48,846 bases of DNA from the NCBI GenBank assembly GCA_027452065.1, contig DAIDHC010000012.1, positions 1 to 48,846 of the forward strand. Reading direction: 5' to 3'. The first letter of the stretch is position 1. Each line of letters begins with the position of its first letter. The notes under the pieces are model-generated. The model did not search any database and was not told the DNA's origin. It saw nothing but the letters and a program-made list of their open reading frames with translations. The stretch is from Bryobacterales bacterium (lineage in GTDB: Bacteria; Acidobacteriota; Terriglobia; Bryobacterales; Bryobacteraceae). This document shows positions 8,151-18,112 of this stretch, piece after piece. Both the position numbers and the translations under genes were made by a program.

Positions 8151-11100
8151 TCAGAACGTCAGCCGTGCCGTCAACTGAACCGACCGGGGGCCCGCGCCCT
8201 CCGCCGTTTGCATTCCCGTGATCTGCCCGAAGCCGGCCACGCCGACGGTGAGGTTCGGCGGCGGCGCGTAATTGGGATGGTTGAACAGGTTTGCCACCTG
8301 CGCACCGATCTGCAGCCGCGTTCCTTCCGTGATGGTGATGCTTTTGATCAGCGACATCGACAGCGCGGTCGTTCCCGGCCCGACGACGTCGCCCTGCGAC
8401 GCGTTGCCGAAGCGGCCGATATTGTTGCCCGGATCGGCGAACGCCGCCGGGTTGATCCACTGCCCGAGCGACTGGCCGCCATAGGGATTGACCCCGGACA
8501 CGGTGTCGGCCCGGCCTCCGTTGGCGTTGAACAGGTTGTAACCGGTGCCCGACGGATCGCTGAGCGTGGTCACGGTCATAAACGGCCCCGACTGGAAGAG
8601 CAGGATCCCGCTCATCTCCCATCCGCCGACGACACGGCTCACAAATCCGTTGCCGCCGTTCAAAAACGCCTTGCCTTTGCCGAACGGCAGCTCATACAGG
8701 AACGTCGCCAGGAACCGGTTGCGCCGGGTGAAGGGAACGTTGCCGTAGTCGAGACCGGGATTGTAGGGGTCGGAAATGGTGCCGCCGCCCTCGCCGGCGA
8801 AGTTGTTCGCAGAGGCCGTCGCCACGCCGCCGACGTTGGACAGGTTGCGGGTGTAGGCGTAGCTGGCCTGCAACTGCAGGCCGTTCGACATGCGCTTATT
8901 CACTTCCGTCGTGATCGCGTCGTAGTTCGCGTAGCCCGCGTTGGTCTGATAGGCGATGTAGCTCATCAGCGGAAACGGCACGCTGGCGTAGAGCGAATTG
9001 AACCCCGCCGTGTTCACCGGAAGCTGGTTGGCGTTTTCGATCACGCCGAGGTTCGAGGCGTGATTGCCGTCGTAGGAGACGCGCAGGCCGAAGTTCTGCC
9101 CGAGGTCGCGCTCGAGAGTCAGGTTCCACTCCTGTACATACGGGTCCTGGTAATGCGTATTCGTCGCCAGGTAAAACGCCTGGGATCCCGGCTGGGCGAT
9201 GTTCGACGGCCAGGAGTAGGGCAGCTTGAACTGCGGCGTTCCGTTGGCGCCGAGTGAGTTGGAGAAGAACGCCACGTCGCTCGACTCCACGGCCCAGGCG
9301 TTCAGCACCGCCGAGCCCAGCAGCGTCTCGATAAACCTTCCGTAGCCGCCGCGGAGCACCGTCTTGTCGTCTCCGAACACCCGCCAGGCGAAGCCCAGCC
9401 GGGGCGCGAAGTCCGTTTTCTGCGAGTACCGCAGCGACGCCGGAATTCCGGCCTGCTTCGCGGTCAGGATCGGCGTCGGCGCGATGGACTGCTGGAAGCC
9501 CGGGTTCACTTCTTTCCAGGTGCTCTGTTCCGGAATCACCACCGCACCGCGCACGGTCTGGCCGTTCTGGACGCTGTAGTAGTCGGGCAGGAAATTCGCC
9601 AGGTTGTTGTAGTGATCCATGAACATCGGATGATATTCATATCGCAGTCCGATATTCAGCGTCAGCGACCGCGACACTTTCCAATCGTCCTGCATGAAGA
9701 ATCCGTAGTGCCGCGCGTACGAGTTGGTGTCGGGATTGATCACCGTCGCGATGGTCGTCGCGTCGGGATAACCCAGCAGGAACGAAGCCAATGGAGTCCC
9801 GGCGCCATTGCCGAGCAGCGCGCCCATCACCGAGCCGTTGAACGAGTACGTACCCAGACGGTTGTTGGCGAACACATTCGTGTACAGTCCGTGCAGCCAC
9901 CGGAAATCGCCGCCGAATTTGAACGTGTGCTTCTGCCTGGTCCAGGTCAGCGTGTCGAGCAACTGTTCGGTGCCCTCGCGCGTATTCTGCGACTGCCCGA
10001 AGATGCCAACGAATCCGGCGATGCCGATGCCCGGCACCGCGTCGCCCGACGGTACCGGCCCCGGCAGCCCGGTGAGGCCCAGTTCGTTGGCCGCCTGCTG
10101 GGCGGTGATGCCAAACCCGTTGAAGGTGTGGTCGCCGCTGAAGCCCACGCGCAGTTCGTTGACCACCGACGGGCTCAGCACCCAGTTGTCGGCCACCGTC
10201 AGCGCGTCGTCGATCTCGGGCGCGGTCAGCGATCCCAGCATCGGGGAGGTCGGCGGCGAGTCGCTGCCGAAGTTCGACAGCGGCACCTGGAACACCCGGC
10301 GGTTCTTATACGTCATGCGCGCGTAGATCTGGTTGTTCGAGGTCAGGTTTTCGTCCAGCCGCAGATCGCCCTGGTTGCTCTTGATGGGCGCCTGAAACGA
10401 CGCCAGGTAGTTGTTGGCGTAAGGCTGGGACGGGTCCTGCGGCGGCATGTTCGGCAGCGGAAAGAACGCGTTCAGCGCCTTCTGCGAATACGGGCTGATC
10501 TGGCTGGCCGGAATGATGTTGCCGGGATACCCGGTCAGCGGATCCGCGTACGCCGAAAGGTTCCCGGCGCGCATCGCCGCCGTGGGCACGCTCTCAATCG
10601 TGTTGATGGTCCGGGGAAGCTGAAGCGACTCCACGCTGGCGAAGAAAAACGTTTTGTTCGTCCCGTTGTAAAGGTGCGGGATGATCACCGGCCCGCCCAC
10701 GTACCCGCCGAAATCGTTCATCTTCAGCGTCGGCGTGATGTGGCTGAACGTGTCGGCCGCGTTCATGTCGCTGTTCTGGAAGTTCTCGAACAATCCTCCG
10801 TGAAAATGATTTGTCCCCGATTTCGAGATCGTCGCGATGTCGGCCACGCCTCCGTACTCGGCCGGGTTGATGGTCTCGCTGATCCGGATCTCCTCGATCG
10901 CGTTGAACGATGGGAACAGCTCCGTGATCGCTCCGTTGGTCTCCGGACCGACCGAGCTGATGCCGTCTATGGTCAAAGACAACTGCGTCGGTAGCGTCCC
11001 GGCCACCGAGATGTTCCCGTTCGGATCCGTCTGCACGCCGGGCTGCGCCGTCAAGGTGGACATCGGAGACGTCGATCCATTGGCGCGCGACGTGATGGCG

Positions 11101-11543
11101 ACGGGCAGATCCGTCAGCTCGCGGCTCCCCTTGGTCTCGGCGATGCCCGAGGTGTCGGTCTGGATCACCGTGCCCCCGGAGGACTCGACGTTGACCGTCG
11201 TCGTCTGGGTCGCCACTTTCAGGTCCGCGTCCAGCCGCTTGGTCTCGCGCGATCCCAGCGTGATTGTCGTGAACTCCATTTTCTGAAAGCCCGGCTTCTC
11301 AATCGTCAGCCGGTATGTGCCCACTTCCAGGTTCACGAACTGGAACGAGCCGCTGTCGTTGGTCACCGTGCTCCTGGTCGCGCTGGTCCCTTCGTTCACC
11401 AGCGTCACCACCGCCTCGGCCACCACGCTTCCCGCCGGATCTTTCACCGTTCCCAGCATCGTGCCCGAAGTCGACTGCCCGTACCCCGCCGCCGCGCCCA
11501 GCAGCAGCAACACTACCCCCATTACACCTGAAGCTTTTTTCAA
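8151..11543 (-). CDS. TonB-dependent receptor with N-terminal carboxypeptidase-like domain
   Basis: About 1130 residues. A signal peptide (VMGVVLLLLGAAAGYGQ) is followed by a CarboxypepD_reg-like beta-sandwich (GTMLGTVKDPAGSVVAEAVV ... GSFQFVNLEVGTYRLTIEKPGF). Next comes a plug region (RELTDLPVAI..., ISVAGTLPTQLSLTIDGI), then a long outer-membrane barrel ending in an aromatic-terminated strand (RSVQLTARLTF). This architecture is abundant in Acidobacteriota, where it is thought to import polysaccharide fragments or other large ligands. I place the start at a TTG (11543) because GGGAGG lies 6 nt upstream and the signal peptide follows at once; the open frame extends 50 codons further without signal-like sequence. 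The substrate is unknown. Confidence 0.9.
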   Translation of the reverse strand: MKKASGVMGVVLLLLGAAAGYGQSTSGTMLGTVKDPAGSVVAEAVVTLVNEGTSATRSTVTNDSGSFQFVNLEVGTYRLTIEKPGFQKMEFTTITLGSRETKRLDADLKVATQTTTVNVESSGGTVIQTDTSGIAETKGSRELTDLPVAITSRANGSTSPMSTLTAQPGVQTDPNGNISVAGTLPTQLSLTIDGISSVGPETNGAITELFPSFNAIEEIRISETINPAEYGGVADIATISKSGTNHFHGGLFENFQNSDMNAADTFSHITPTLKMNDFGGYVGGPVIIPHLYNGTNKTFFFASVESLQLPRTINTIESVPTAAMRAGNLSAYADPLTGYPGNIIPASQISPYSQKALNAFFPLPNMPPQDPSQPYANNYLASFQAPIKSNQGDLRLDENLTSNNQIYARMTYKNRRVFQVPLSNFGSDSPPTSPMLGSLTAPEIDDALTVADNWVLSPSVVNELRVGFSGDHTFNGFGITAQQAANELGLTGLPGPVPSGDAVPGIGIAGFVGIFGQSQNTREGTEQLLDTLTWTRQKHTFKFGGDFRWLHGLYTNVFANNRLGTYSFNGSVMGALLGNGAGTPLASFLLGYPDATTIATVINPDTNSYARHYGFFMQDDWKVSRSLTLNIGLRYEYHPMFMDHYNNLANFLPDYYSVQNGQTVRGAVVIPEQSTWKEVNPGFQQSIAPTPILTAKQAGIPASLRYSQKTDFAPRLGFAWRVFGDDKTVLRGGYGRFIETLLGSAVLNAWAVESSDVAFFSNSLGANGTPQFKLPYSWPSNIAQPGSQAFYLATNTHYQDPYVQEWNLTLERDLGQNFGLRVSYDGNHASNLGVIENANQLPVNTAGFNSLYASVPFPLMSYIAYQTNAGYANYDAITTEVNKRMSNGLQLQASYAYTRNLSNVGGVATASANNFAGEGGGTISDPYNPGLDYGNVPFTRRNRFLATFLYELPFGKGKAFLNGGNGFVSRVVGGWEMSGILLFQSGPFMTVTTLSDPSGTGYNLFNANGGRADTVSGVNPYGGQSLGQWINPAAFADPGNNIGRFGNASQGDVVGPGTTALSMSLIKSITITEGTRLQIGAQVANLFNHPNYAPPPNLTVGVAGFGQITGMQTAEGAGPRSVQLTARLTF

Positions 11544-12037
11544 ACCTTGCCTCCCTATTGTTTTTTTGCGATACCGTGACGGTTCGGATACGCAATCCCC
11601 TGCGTCTGGAAGGCCACGTGGCTTGCGGGCGTCAGTGCCGGCCGCGCGCGTGGGCGGCTTGTGCCGCCTGCCTCCTGGGCCTGCGGCGGACACGGTGTAC
11701 GTTGGGCGCCCTGAAGGTGCTCCGAGTTCCTGTCAGTATAGGCTCCCTTTCCCTTTGTGTGCTAATTCAAAATTTGTATTGACATTGGATGTATTCTTTA
11801 TGACTTCCCGTCGAACGGCTCTATCTCTTCCCTAAGTTCCTGCTAACTCACGCTCCTCCGTGATCATTCCCCGATCCTTTTCCCCTCGCCCGTTGCCGCG
11901 CCGGCACGTGGCGCTACCCAAACCGAAAAAAATGTGTTACGCTCCGTAGAAATCACGACGATCAGCTACCACCGTCTTTGACGACGCCTCCGCTCCGGGT
12001 CACCGAGCGCTGATCTTGAATCACGAAAGTTGATTGC
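11544..12037. other. Divergent intergenic region
   Basis: 494 bp between two divergent genes (receptor, and amine dehydrogenase alpha subunit), so it must carry both promoters. A locally AT-rich stretch around 11760-11810 includes TTGACA-like text but no hexamer pair with standard spacing. No gene was recognised. Confidence 0.5.
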
Positions 12038-13729
12038 ATGAGAAGAACCCGGCCACTCTCTGACTCTCTCTATCTCCTTACCCTCCTCGCGCTCGGCGCC
12101 GCAACGCTAGTTCCGTTTCCCGTCCGCGCCGCCACGTATCCCACTTCCGAGCCCGGCATCCCCGTTACCGACGCAGTGGTGAAAGCCAAGTGCGGCGGGT
12201 GCCATCAGGCCGACGCCGCCGGTAATCTCAGCCGTATCTCCTGGATCCGCACCACTCCCGAGGGTTGGGAAGAAGCGCTCAAGCGCATGGTGCGGCTCAA
12301 CGGACTTACTGTAACTCCCGAAGAAGCCCGTCATATCGTCCAATATCTGGCCACTTACCACGGCCTCGCGCCCGAGGAAGCCAGGCCGGTAAGTTACTTT
12401 GTCGAAAAGCGCCTGGTGGATGAAACAGTCCCGGCCGAGCTTCAACCGACTTGTAACACCTGCCACGCCGTGGCCCAGCCGATGTCCTGGCGCCGGCCCA
12501 AGGAGGAGTGGACGCAATTGATCAAAACGCATCTCGGCTACTTCCCGGTCGCGGAAGCCACCGCCTTCTACCGGCCGCCGATGCCGCCCGATCCCTCCAA
12601 ACCCAACCCCGACAAGCGCGAGCCCTGGGAAATTGCCGTCGACTATCTTTCTAAGACCTACCCTCTCCACACTCCCGAATGGGAGGCTTTCCGCACCAGC
12701 ATCCGCCAGCCGAAGCTCGAAGGCCGCTGGCTTGTCAGCGCCTATAAGGCCGGCGCCGGTCCTTACTACGGCGAGATGACGATTTCTTCTGTCCCCGGCT
12801 CGGCGGACATGGTCGCCACGCACACCACCCTCACCGCAGTCTCCGGCTCTTCACTCGTCTTCGATGGCAAGGCGATCGTGTACGCCGGCTATGCGTGGCG
12901 CGGACGCTCCACCGGCTCGGCCTCTCCCAAAGAAGTCCGCGAAGTCATGATGCTTTCCCGCGACGGCCAGTCCGCCCAGGGCCGCTGGCTTTGGGGCGGC
13001 TATCAGGAGTTCGGCTTCGAAGTGAAGATGGTGCGCGCTCCGCTTGGCCCCGCGCTTCAGGGATTGAACACCGCCAGCATCCGCGCCGGGTCGGAGGCGA
13101 CCGTCGATCTGTACGGCGCGAACCTTCCCGCCGCCAAACCCACCGACCTTGATTTCGGCGCCGGCGTCACGGTGACCCAAATCGTTTCGTCCACTCCATC
13201 GCGCCTCACCGCGCGGCTCAAAGTCGACGCTTCGGCCCAGACGGGCCCGCGCGATCTCGCCGCGTTCGGCGCCGTTCTTCCTTCCGCCCTCGCCGTCTAC
13301 CAGCACGTCGATTACATCAAGGTGAATCCCGGCTGGGGGCTCTCGCGCCTGGGCGGCACCATTGGCCCCAAAGGATTCGTCCAGTTCGAAGCCGTGGCTT
13401 ACGCCAACGGGCCCGACAACAAACCCAATACGGCCGACGACGTCTTGCTCGGCCCCGTCCCCGCCAAGTGGTCGATGAAAGAGTTCTACGCGATCTACGG
13501 CGACGACGACACCAAGTTCGTCGGCAATATCGATCCCTCCTCCGGCCTCTTCAGCCCGGCCGGCGAAGGCCCCGACCCCGAGCGCAAGGACATGCGCAAT
13601 AACTACGGGGATGTCTGGATCGTCGCCACCGTCGACGGCCCCGACGGCAAAGCCCTCACTGGCCAAAGCTACCTCGTCGTCACTGTGCCCCAATATCTGC
13701 GCTTCGATCAGCCGGAGGTGAACCCGTGA
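12038..13729 (+). CDS. qhpA: Quinohemoprotein amine dehydrogenase alpha subunit (diheme)
   Basis: 563 residues with a signal peptide (ends VRAA). Two c-type heme motifs are present, CGGCH (52-56) and CNTCH (139-143), in the N-terminal domain. Immunoglobulin-like beta domains follow, as in QHNDH alpha chains of Paracoccus and Pseudomonas. The enzyme oxidises primary amines in the periplasm to aldehydes and passes electrons from the CTQ cofactor through the hemes. The gene is first in an operon whose order alpha, radical SAM, gamma, beta matches characterised QHNDH loci. The stop overlaps the GTG of the next gene. Confidence 0.93.
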   Translation: MRRTRPLSDSLYLLTLLALGAATLVPFPVRAATYPTSEPGIPVTDAVVKAKCGGCHQADAAGNLSRISWIRTTPEGWEEALKRMVRLNGLTVTPEEARHIVQYLATYHGLAPEEARPVSYFVEKRLVDETVPAELQPTCNTCHAVAQPMSWRRPKEEWTQLIKTHLGYFPVAEATAFYRPPMPPDPSKPNPDKREPWEIAVDYLSKTYPLHTPEWEAFRTSIRQPKLEGRWLVSAYKAGAGPYYGEMTISSVPGSADMVATHTTLTAVSGSSLVFDGKAIVYAGYAWRGRSTGSASPKEVREVMMLSRDGQSAQGRWLWGGYQEFGFEVKMVRAPLGPALQGLNTASIRAGSEATVDLYGANLPAAKPTDLDFGAGVTVTQIVSSTPSRLTARLKVDASAQTGPRDLAAFGAVLPSALAVYQHVDYIKVNPGWGLSRLGGTIGPKGFVQFEAVAYANGPDNKPNTADDVLLGPVPAKWSMKEFYAIYGDDDTKFVGNIDPSSGLFSPAGEGPDPERKDMRNNYGDVWIVATVDGPDGKALTGQSYLVVTVPQYLRFDQPEVNP

Positions 13730-15180
13730 CATCCGCGGCCGTTCTCGAGTCGTCTTACTCGCTCCACGACCTGCACCGCTTCCGCGGCGGCGGCGCCGAG
13801 TTTGTCTATCTGCCTTCAAGCGGCGGCATCTTCGCGCTGAACGGCGTCACCCGGGCCGTTCTCGACTCGCTCGCCGTGCACCCCGATACCCCCTCGGGTA
13901 TCGCCTCCGCCCTCGCTCCCCAGGGCTTCGAGCCGGCCGACGTGCTCGACGCCGTCGAGGATCTCCACGCCGCCCGCGCCATCCGCGACGAGCACGGCTT
14001 CGAGTCTCTCGTTCAGGAGCCGCCGGACCGCTTCCCCCTCCAGACTCTCGTCCTCAACGTCACCAACCAGTGCAACCTGTCCTGCGAATACTGCTACGAG
14101 TTCGGCGAAGATAAAGTCGCCACGCCGGAAGGCAAGCCGAAGTTCATGGACTTCGAGACCGCTCAGGCGAGCATCGACTATCTGATTCGCGAGAGCCAGG
14201 GCCGCCGTTCGATCCACATCACTTTCTTCGGCGGCGAAACGCTGATGAACTTCCCGCTGCTCAAGCGCGCGGTCGAATACGCACGCCGCCAGGCGGAGGC
14301 CGCCGGCGTGTCCATCGACTTCAGCCTCACCACCAACGCCACGCTGCTGTCGCCGGCGATCATCGATTTCCTGGCCGAAAACTCGATCGGCGTCACGGTC
14401 AGCATCGACGGACCGAAGGAGATGCAGGACAAGTTCCGCGTGTTCTCCAACGGTCGCGGCAGCTACGACATCATCGCGCCCAAGATCCGCGAATTGCTGG
14501 CGCGCCACAAAACCCGCCCCATCGCCGCCCGCGTCACCATGACCACCCACGCCATGGACGTGATGCGCATCTACCGCCATCTCAAGGACGACATGGGCTT
14601 CTACGAGGTGGGTTTCGCGCCGGTGACCAGCTCGCCGGACCGCCTCTATTCGATCGGCGCCTCAGGCCTCGATTCCGTCCTCAGCCAGTTCACCGCGCTG
14701 GCGCACGAATACCTGGAAGCGGCGCTGCGCAACGAGCACCACGGCTTCTCTAACGTCAGCGACACCCTCGCCGAACTTCACCAGGGCATCAGCAAGAGCC
14801 ATCCCTGCGGCGCCGGCCTCGGTCTGCTCGGCGTCGGACCCTCCGGCGACATCGCCCCCTGCCACCGCTTCGTCGACTCCGACCAACACAAGCTGGGCAG
14901 CGTCCGCACCGGCATCGATCATGACAAGCGCCAGGCGTTCCTGGATCGCGGCAACGTAGGGCGCAAGTACGAGTGCCAGTCCTGCTGGGCCCGCCCGCTG
15001 TGCGCCGGCGGCTGCCACCACGAGGCGTTCGTCCGCTACGGCGATACTGGCCACCCCAACCTTCATTACTGCGACTGGATCCGCGGCTGGACCGACACCT
15101 GCCTCGAAATCTACGGCACCATCGCCGCCAAAAATCCCGGCTACCTCAACCTCTTCTCGAATCGAAAGGCCGAATCATGA
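13726..15180 (+). CDS. qhpD: QHNDH maturation radical SAM/SPASM protein
   Basis: 484 residues with a GTG start overlapping the qhpA stop. Residues 1-90 look like a PqqD-like peptide-recognition domain. The radical-SAM cluster motif is CNLSCEYCYE (C116, C120, C123), with FFGGET following. The C-terminal SPASM region is cysteine-rich (HPCGAG, IAPCHR, ECQSCWARPLCAGGCHHE, HYCDW). QhpD of Paracoccus makes the Cys-to-Asp/Glu thioether bonds in the gamma subunit, and the adjacent gamma gene fits this. The protein should be cytoplasmic and act before export of its target. Confidence 0.95.
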   Translation: MTSAAVLESSYSLHDLHRFRGGGAEFVYLPSSGGIFALNGVTRAVLDSLAVHPDTPSGIASALAPQGFEPADVLDAVEDLHAARAIRDEHGFESLVQEPPDRFPLQTLVLNVTNQCNLSCEYCYEFGEDKVATPEGKPKFMDFETAQASIDYLIRESQGRRSIHITFFGGETLMNFPLLKRAVEYARRQAEAAGVSIDFSLTTNATLLSPAIIDFLAENSIGVTVSIDGPKEMQDKFRVFSNGRGSYDIIAPKIRELLARHKTRPIAARVTMTTHAMDVMRIYRHLKDDMGFYEVGFAPVTSSPDRLYSIGASGLDSVLSQFTALAHEYLEAALRNEHHGFSNVSDTLAELHQGISKSHPCGAGLGLLGVGPSGDIAPCHRFVDSDQHKLGSVRTGIDHDKRQAFLDRGNVGRKYECQSCWARPLCAGGCHHEAFVRYGDTGHPNLHYCDWIRGWTDTCLEIYGTIAAKNPGYLNLFSNRKAES

Positions 15181-15536
15181 AACACCTCTACGCCATCAAC
15201 GCCAAGGCCCGGCGCATCGAGTTGGCCTCCGCCGCGCCTCCGGCCGGCTCCGGCGATGTGTTCGCTCTCCAGGAGGACGGCGCCTCCGCGCCGCCGCCCC
15301 ACAAACCCCATATCCCCACCGGCTGCTCGCTGGCCTTCTTCCCCGGCTGGGAAGTCGATTCCAGCGGCGGCACCGCCGGCCTCTGCCAGCCCGTCGAGCG
15401 CGATATCTACGATTGCTATATCTCCTGCTTCTGGCCGGCCCAGGTTCCCGACCATCTGAATAACTACGCCGACTGGAACTCCAAGTGTGCCAGCGCAACC
15501 AAGGACTGGCGGAACATCGATCTCGTGTTCCCGTAA
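15177..15536 (+). CDS. qhpC: QHNDH gamma subunit (CTQ-bearing catalytic peptide)
   Basis: 119-residue precursor. All cross-link positions known from the Paracoccus/Pseudomonas gamma subunit are present with identical spacing: C50-E59 (+9), C70-D76 (+6), C80-W86 (+6) and C84-D92 (+8). The Cys80-Trp86 pair would form cysteine tryptophylquinone and the other three pairs thioethers. If the mature N terminus lies at the homologous place, the leader is about 43 residues (MKHLYAINAKARR...), longer than the 28 I recall for Paracoccus. The ATG overlaps the qhpD stop (ATGA). The short reading frame and Cys/Trp pattern make the call secure. Confidence 0.95.
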   Translation: MKHLYAINAKARRIELASAAPPAGSGDVFALQEDGASAPPPHKPHIPTGCSLAFFPGWEVDSSGGTAGLCQPVERDIYDCYISCFWPAQVPDHLNNYADWNSKCASATKDWRNIDLVFP

Positions 15537-15559
15537 ACTTCACTCAGGCTGACCAATCC

Positions 15560-16696
15560 ATGATTCGCTCCCACTTACTCAGAATCGCCGTCCCCCTGGC
15601 TTGCTTCGTGGCCGCCGCCTCGGCCGCAACATCGGGAACGCCGACCGGCGGCCTCTACTACCTGGGCGTCTGGCCCCACACCATCCTGGTGATGGACGAG
15701 CACAAGGACGCGCCCATCGACAAGATCCAGATCAAAACCGGCGCTCCCTTCAACCTCACTCTGTCTTCGGACAAGAAGAAGCTTTACGTCACCACGATCG
15801 AACGCAGCGGCATCGAAACCATCGACCTGGCGTCGCGCAAGCTCGTCGATTCCTTCGTGCTCGATTCCGGCGGCCGCCGTGAGCGGCTCGCCGCCGTCGC
15901 CGTCGATTCCACCGGCCAGTATCTTTACTCCATCATCAGCCCGGCCGTGAAACAGATCGACAGCTTCGACATCGAGCCGCCTGAGTTCGCCGTGGTCGAT
16001 CTCGCCCAGCACAAGATCGTCCGCCGCGTGCCGTTTCCGAAGGACATCAACACGTTCGGAGTTACCGGCCTGTTCGGCGCCTACGCCGGCGGCCTCAGGC
16101 TCAGCCCCGACGACAAGGTTCTCTACCTATTCCGCGACAACATCTACGCCTTCGACACAACCGACTTTAAGTTAGTCGATACGATCGAGCTGTCCAAGCC
16201 TTCTTTCCCCGGCATGGCCACGCTGTCGCTGAACTTAGTCGAGGACCCGTACGGCGCCTCGTCCGCCGTCACCAGCCTCTTCGTCTCCTCCGACCCCATC
16301 GTCCACAAGCCCGCCTTCGGTCTCGCCACCGTCGACCTCGCCACCCGTAAGTTCGAGTTCACCCCCATCGGCCCTTATACGAGCGGTTTGATGGAACTCT
16401 TCCTCAGCCCGGACCGCTCCACCGGCTACACCGTCTCGATCACCGGCCAGAACGGGAACCGCCATACCGAGTTCTGGGTGCTCGACATGAACTCGAAGCA
16501 GATCGTCCAGCGGGCCGAATTCCCCGGCCGCCGCCGCTTCAACTTCGCGCTCTCGCCGAGCGGCAACACGCTGTTCATCTACGTCGCCGGCTTTGAAATC
16601 GACTGCTACGACGCGAAAACGCTGAAACACACCCGCACCATCGACCTCGGCGCCGACGTCACAACGCCGAACATGATCGTGATTCCGAACTCCTAA
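15560..16696 (+). CDS. qhpB: QHNDH beta subunit (seven-bladed propeller)
   Basis: 378 residues with a signal peptide (PLACFVAAASA). Repeated blades of YVTT / DLASRKLVDS / LSPDDKVLYLF / LSPSGNTLFIY type indicate a YVTN-like propeller, as in the beta subunit that packs against the gamma chain and covers the CTQ site. It follows qhpC by 23 bp. The open frame begins 25 codons upstream, but the ATG at 15560 gives a clean signal peptide. Confidence 0.9.
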   Translation: MIRSHLLRIAVPLACFVAAASAATSGTPTGGLYYLGVWPHTILVMDEHKDAPIDKIQIKTGAPFNLTLSSDKKKLYVTTIERSGIETIDLASRKLVDSFVLDSGGRRERLAAVAVDSTGQYLYSIISPAVKQIDSFDIEPPEFAVVDLAQHKIVRRVPFPKDINTFGVTGLFGAYAGGLRLSPDDKVLYLFRDNIYAFDTTDFKLVDTIELSKPSFPGMATLSLNLVEDPYGASSAVTSLFVSSDPIVHKPAFGLATVDLATRKFEFTPIGPYTSGLMELFLSPDRSTGYTVSITGQNGNRHTEFWVLDMNSKQIVQRAEFPGRRRFNFALSPSGNTLFIYVAGFEIDCYDAKTLKHTRTIDLGADVTTPNMIVIPNS

Positions 16697-16708
16697 GCTC
16701 AGACCCGA

Positions 16709-18109
16709 CTATCGAAACAGCTCCCCGGTGATTCTTGGAGTGGAACCCGATCGATCTGCGTAGCGGAGCCTTTCAGCGTCGAAACCGAACCAGCTGCACA
16801 GCCCGGCTACCAACTGGTAGGGAACCGCTGCTTCATCGAACGACGCCAGCTCGACCTCGCCAACCGTCCATTCGTGTCCGGCGGCGGGTGCCTCCCGGGG
16901 GCTCAGTCCCAAGAAGGGCCGACCGTTTGGCGCTGGGTACATCGGATCGAACCTCGCGGGTGAACCATTCACGGTCATGTTCTCAATGCCGATCGTAACA
17001 CTGATGTGTTTTGGCTTTGGATCGGCGCACTTGAATATGTCCTTCGCGAACATGCAAAAGTGCAGCGTCGCCTCGGCAAGCGCGAGCGCACTTATCACTA
17101 AGCGGCCGCTGTCGCGGTCGCTCCCCCACGACAAAAAGTTGGCATCGCCGGGTCCGACGAACACCAGAAATCCGTCAGGCCACAGTTCGCGTAGATCGAA
17201 TCCCGCCGTGACGCTTCGCCGGCTGAGGCCCCGTACAATTTCGGGTATATCGTCCGAGCTTCCGAGGTTAAACCCGTTGCCGCGGAGTCTTCGCGGGTCT
17301 CTGAGAAGTTGCACCACGGGATCGTTCCGAGACTCAAACAATCTCGGGAACCCGCAGGGCTCGTTCGCACGGGCGGTATAAATCAGGTTGGGCTGTCCTT
17401 CGCGCTCGACCGCAGCGCGCGCCTGCGCCAGCCGCCGCTCGCGCTCCCTGAAATCGTTCAGCGTGGCCCTTTGAGCCTCCCGCGCTTTGTTGCCCTCGAT
17501 CCGTGCGATGAAGGCCTCGATGGACTCGATGCGACTGCGGAGCGCCTGGAACTGCTGCCCTGAGGCGAGCAACTGCTGGACCCGTGCGGGGACCATCGGC
17601 GGCACGCGGTCTCCCTTCCGCTCGAAAAAGGCGATGAGCTTTCCCCCGTCGCCGCCATATTCGCCGAGGCCCCTCACCACCACGTGAGGGCCTTCTTGAG
17701 CCGCTCTTTCCCCCGCAACGATGATGGCAACGACACACTTTCTTTTTCCTTCCTCGCCGGCGCTGTAACTCTTCACCGCGACCCAATCTAATGCCGGATA
17801 GACCCAATCGCGGAGGATGTCCCACAACTGCTGCTGGTTCACCAAAGACTCGGGGAACGGCTTTATCTCGAAGACCGACTCCAGCGCCTCCGTCGGCGAC
17901 TTCTGCGTTGCCAGTCCGAGCACAATCAGCCCGCCGCCCGCGTTCGCCATGGCGCTTACGTCCTTGGCAAACTCCAACCGCTGCTTGTCTTCCTTCAGGA
18001 CGTACGGCTGCTCCTTCGCCTCAAACCATGGCGATTCAGCCGTCCCAATGAACTTGTCAAATTCGCCCGCGTCAAGCGCGGCGATCGCCTCACCGATAGA
18101 TTCAACCAC
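16709..18109 (-). CDS. AlbA_2 (Schlafen-type) domain protein
   Basis: 466 residues with a GTG start. The N terminus (about 25-160) carries the AlbA_2/AAA_4 signature: ESPWFEAKEQPY, then AKDVSAMANAGGGLIVLGL, then VVVRGLGEYGG. The middle (about 165-245) is a charged helical, possibly coiled-coil segment rich in Arg, Glu and Ala. The C-terminal half is not recognised. Such proteins occur as transcription-regulator-like or phage-defence-associated proteins; nothing here decides between them. Base composition is more balanced than in the neighbours, hinting at later acquisition. It starts 3 nt after the isomerase stop on the same strand. Confidence 0.7.
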   Translation of the reverse strand: MVESIGEAIAALDAGEFDKFIGTAESPWFEAKEQPYVLKEDKQRLEFAKDVSAMANAGGGLIVLGLATQKSPTEALESVFEIKPFPESLVNQQQLWDILRDWVYPALDWVAVKSYSAGEEGKRKCVVAIIVAGERAAQEGPHVVVRGLGEYGGDGGKLIAFFERKGDRVPPMVPARVQQLLASGQQFQALRSRIESIEAFIARIEGNKAREAQRATLNDFRERERRLAQARAAVEREGQPNLIYTARANEPCGFPRLFESRNDPVVQLLRDPRRLRGNGFNLGSSDDIPEIVRGLSRRSVTAGFDLRELWPDGFLVFVGPGDANFLSWGSDRDSGRLVISALALAEATLHFCMFAKDIFKCADPKPKHISVTIGIENMTVNGSPARFDPMYPAPNGRPFLGLSPREAPAAGHEWTVGEVELASFDEAAVPYQLVAGLCSWFGFDAERLRYADRSGSTPRITGELFR

Positions 18110-18112
18110 CCC

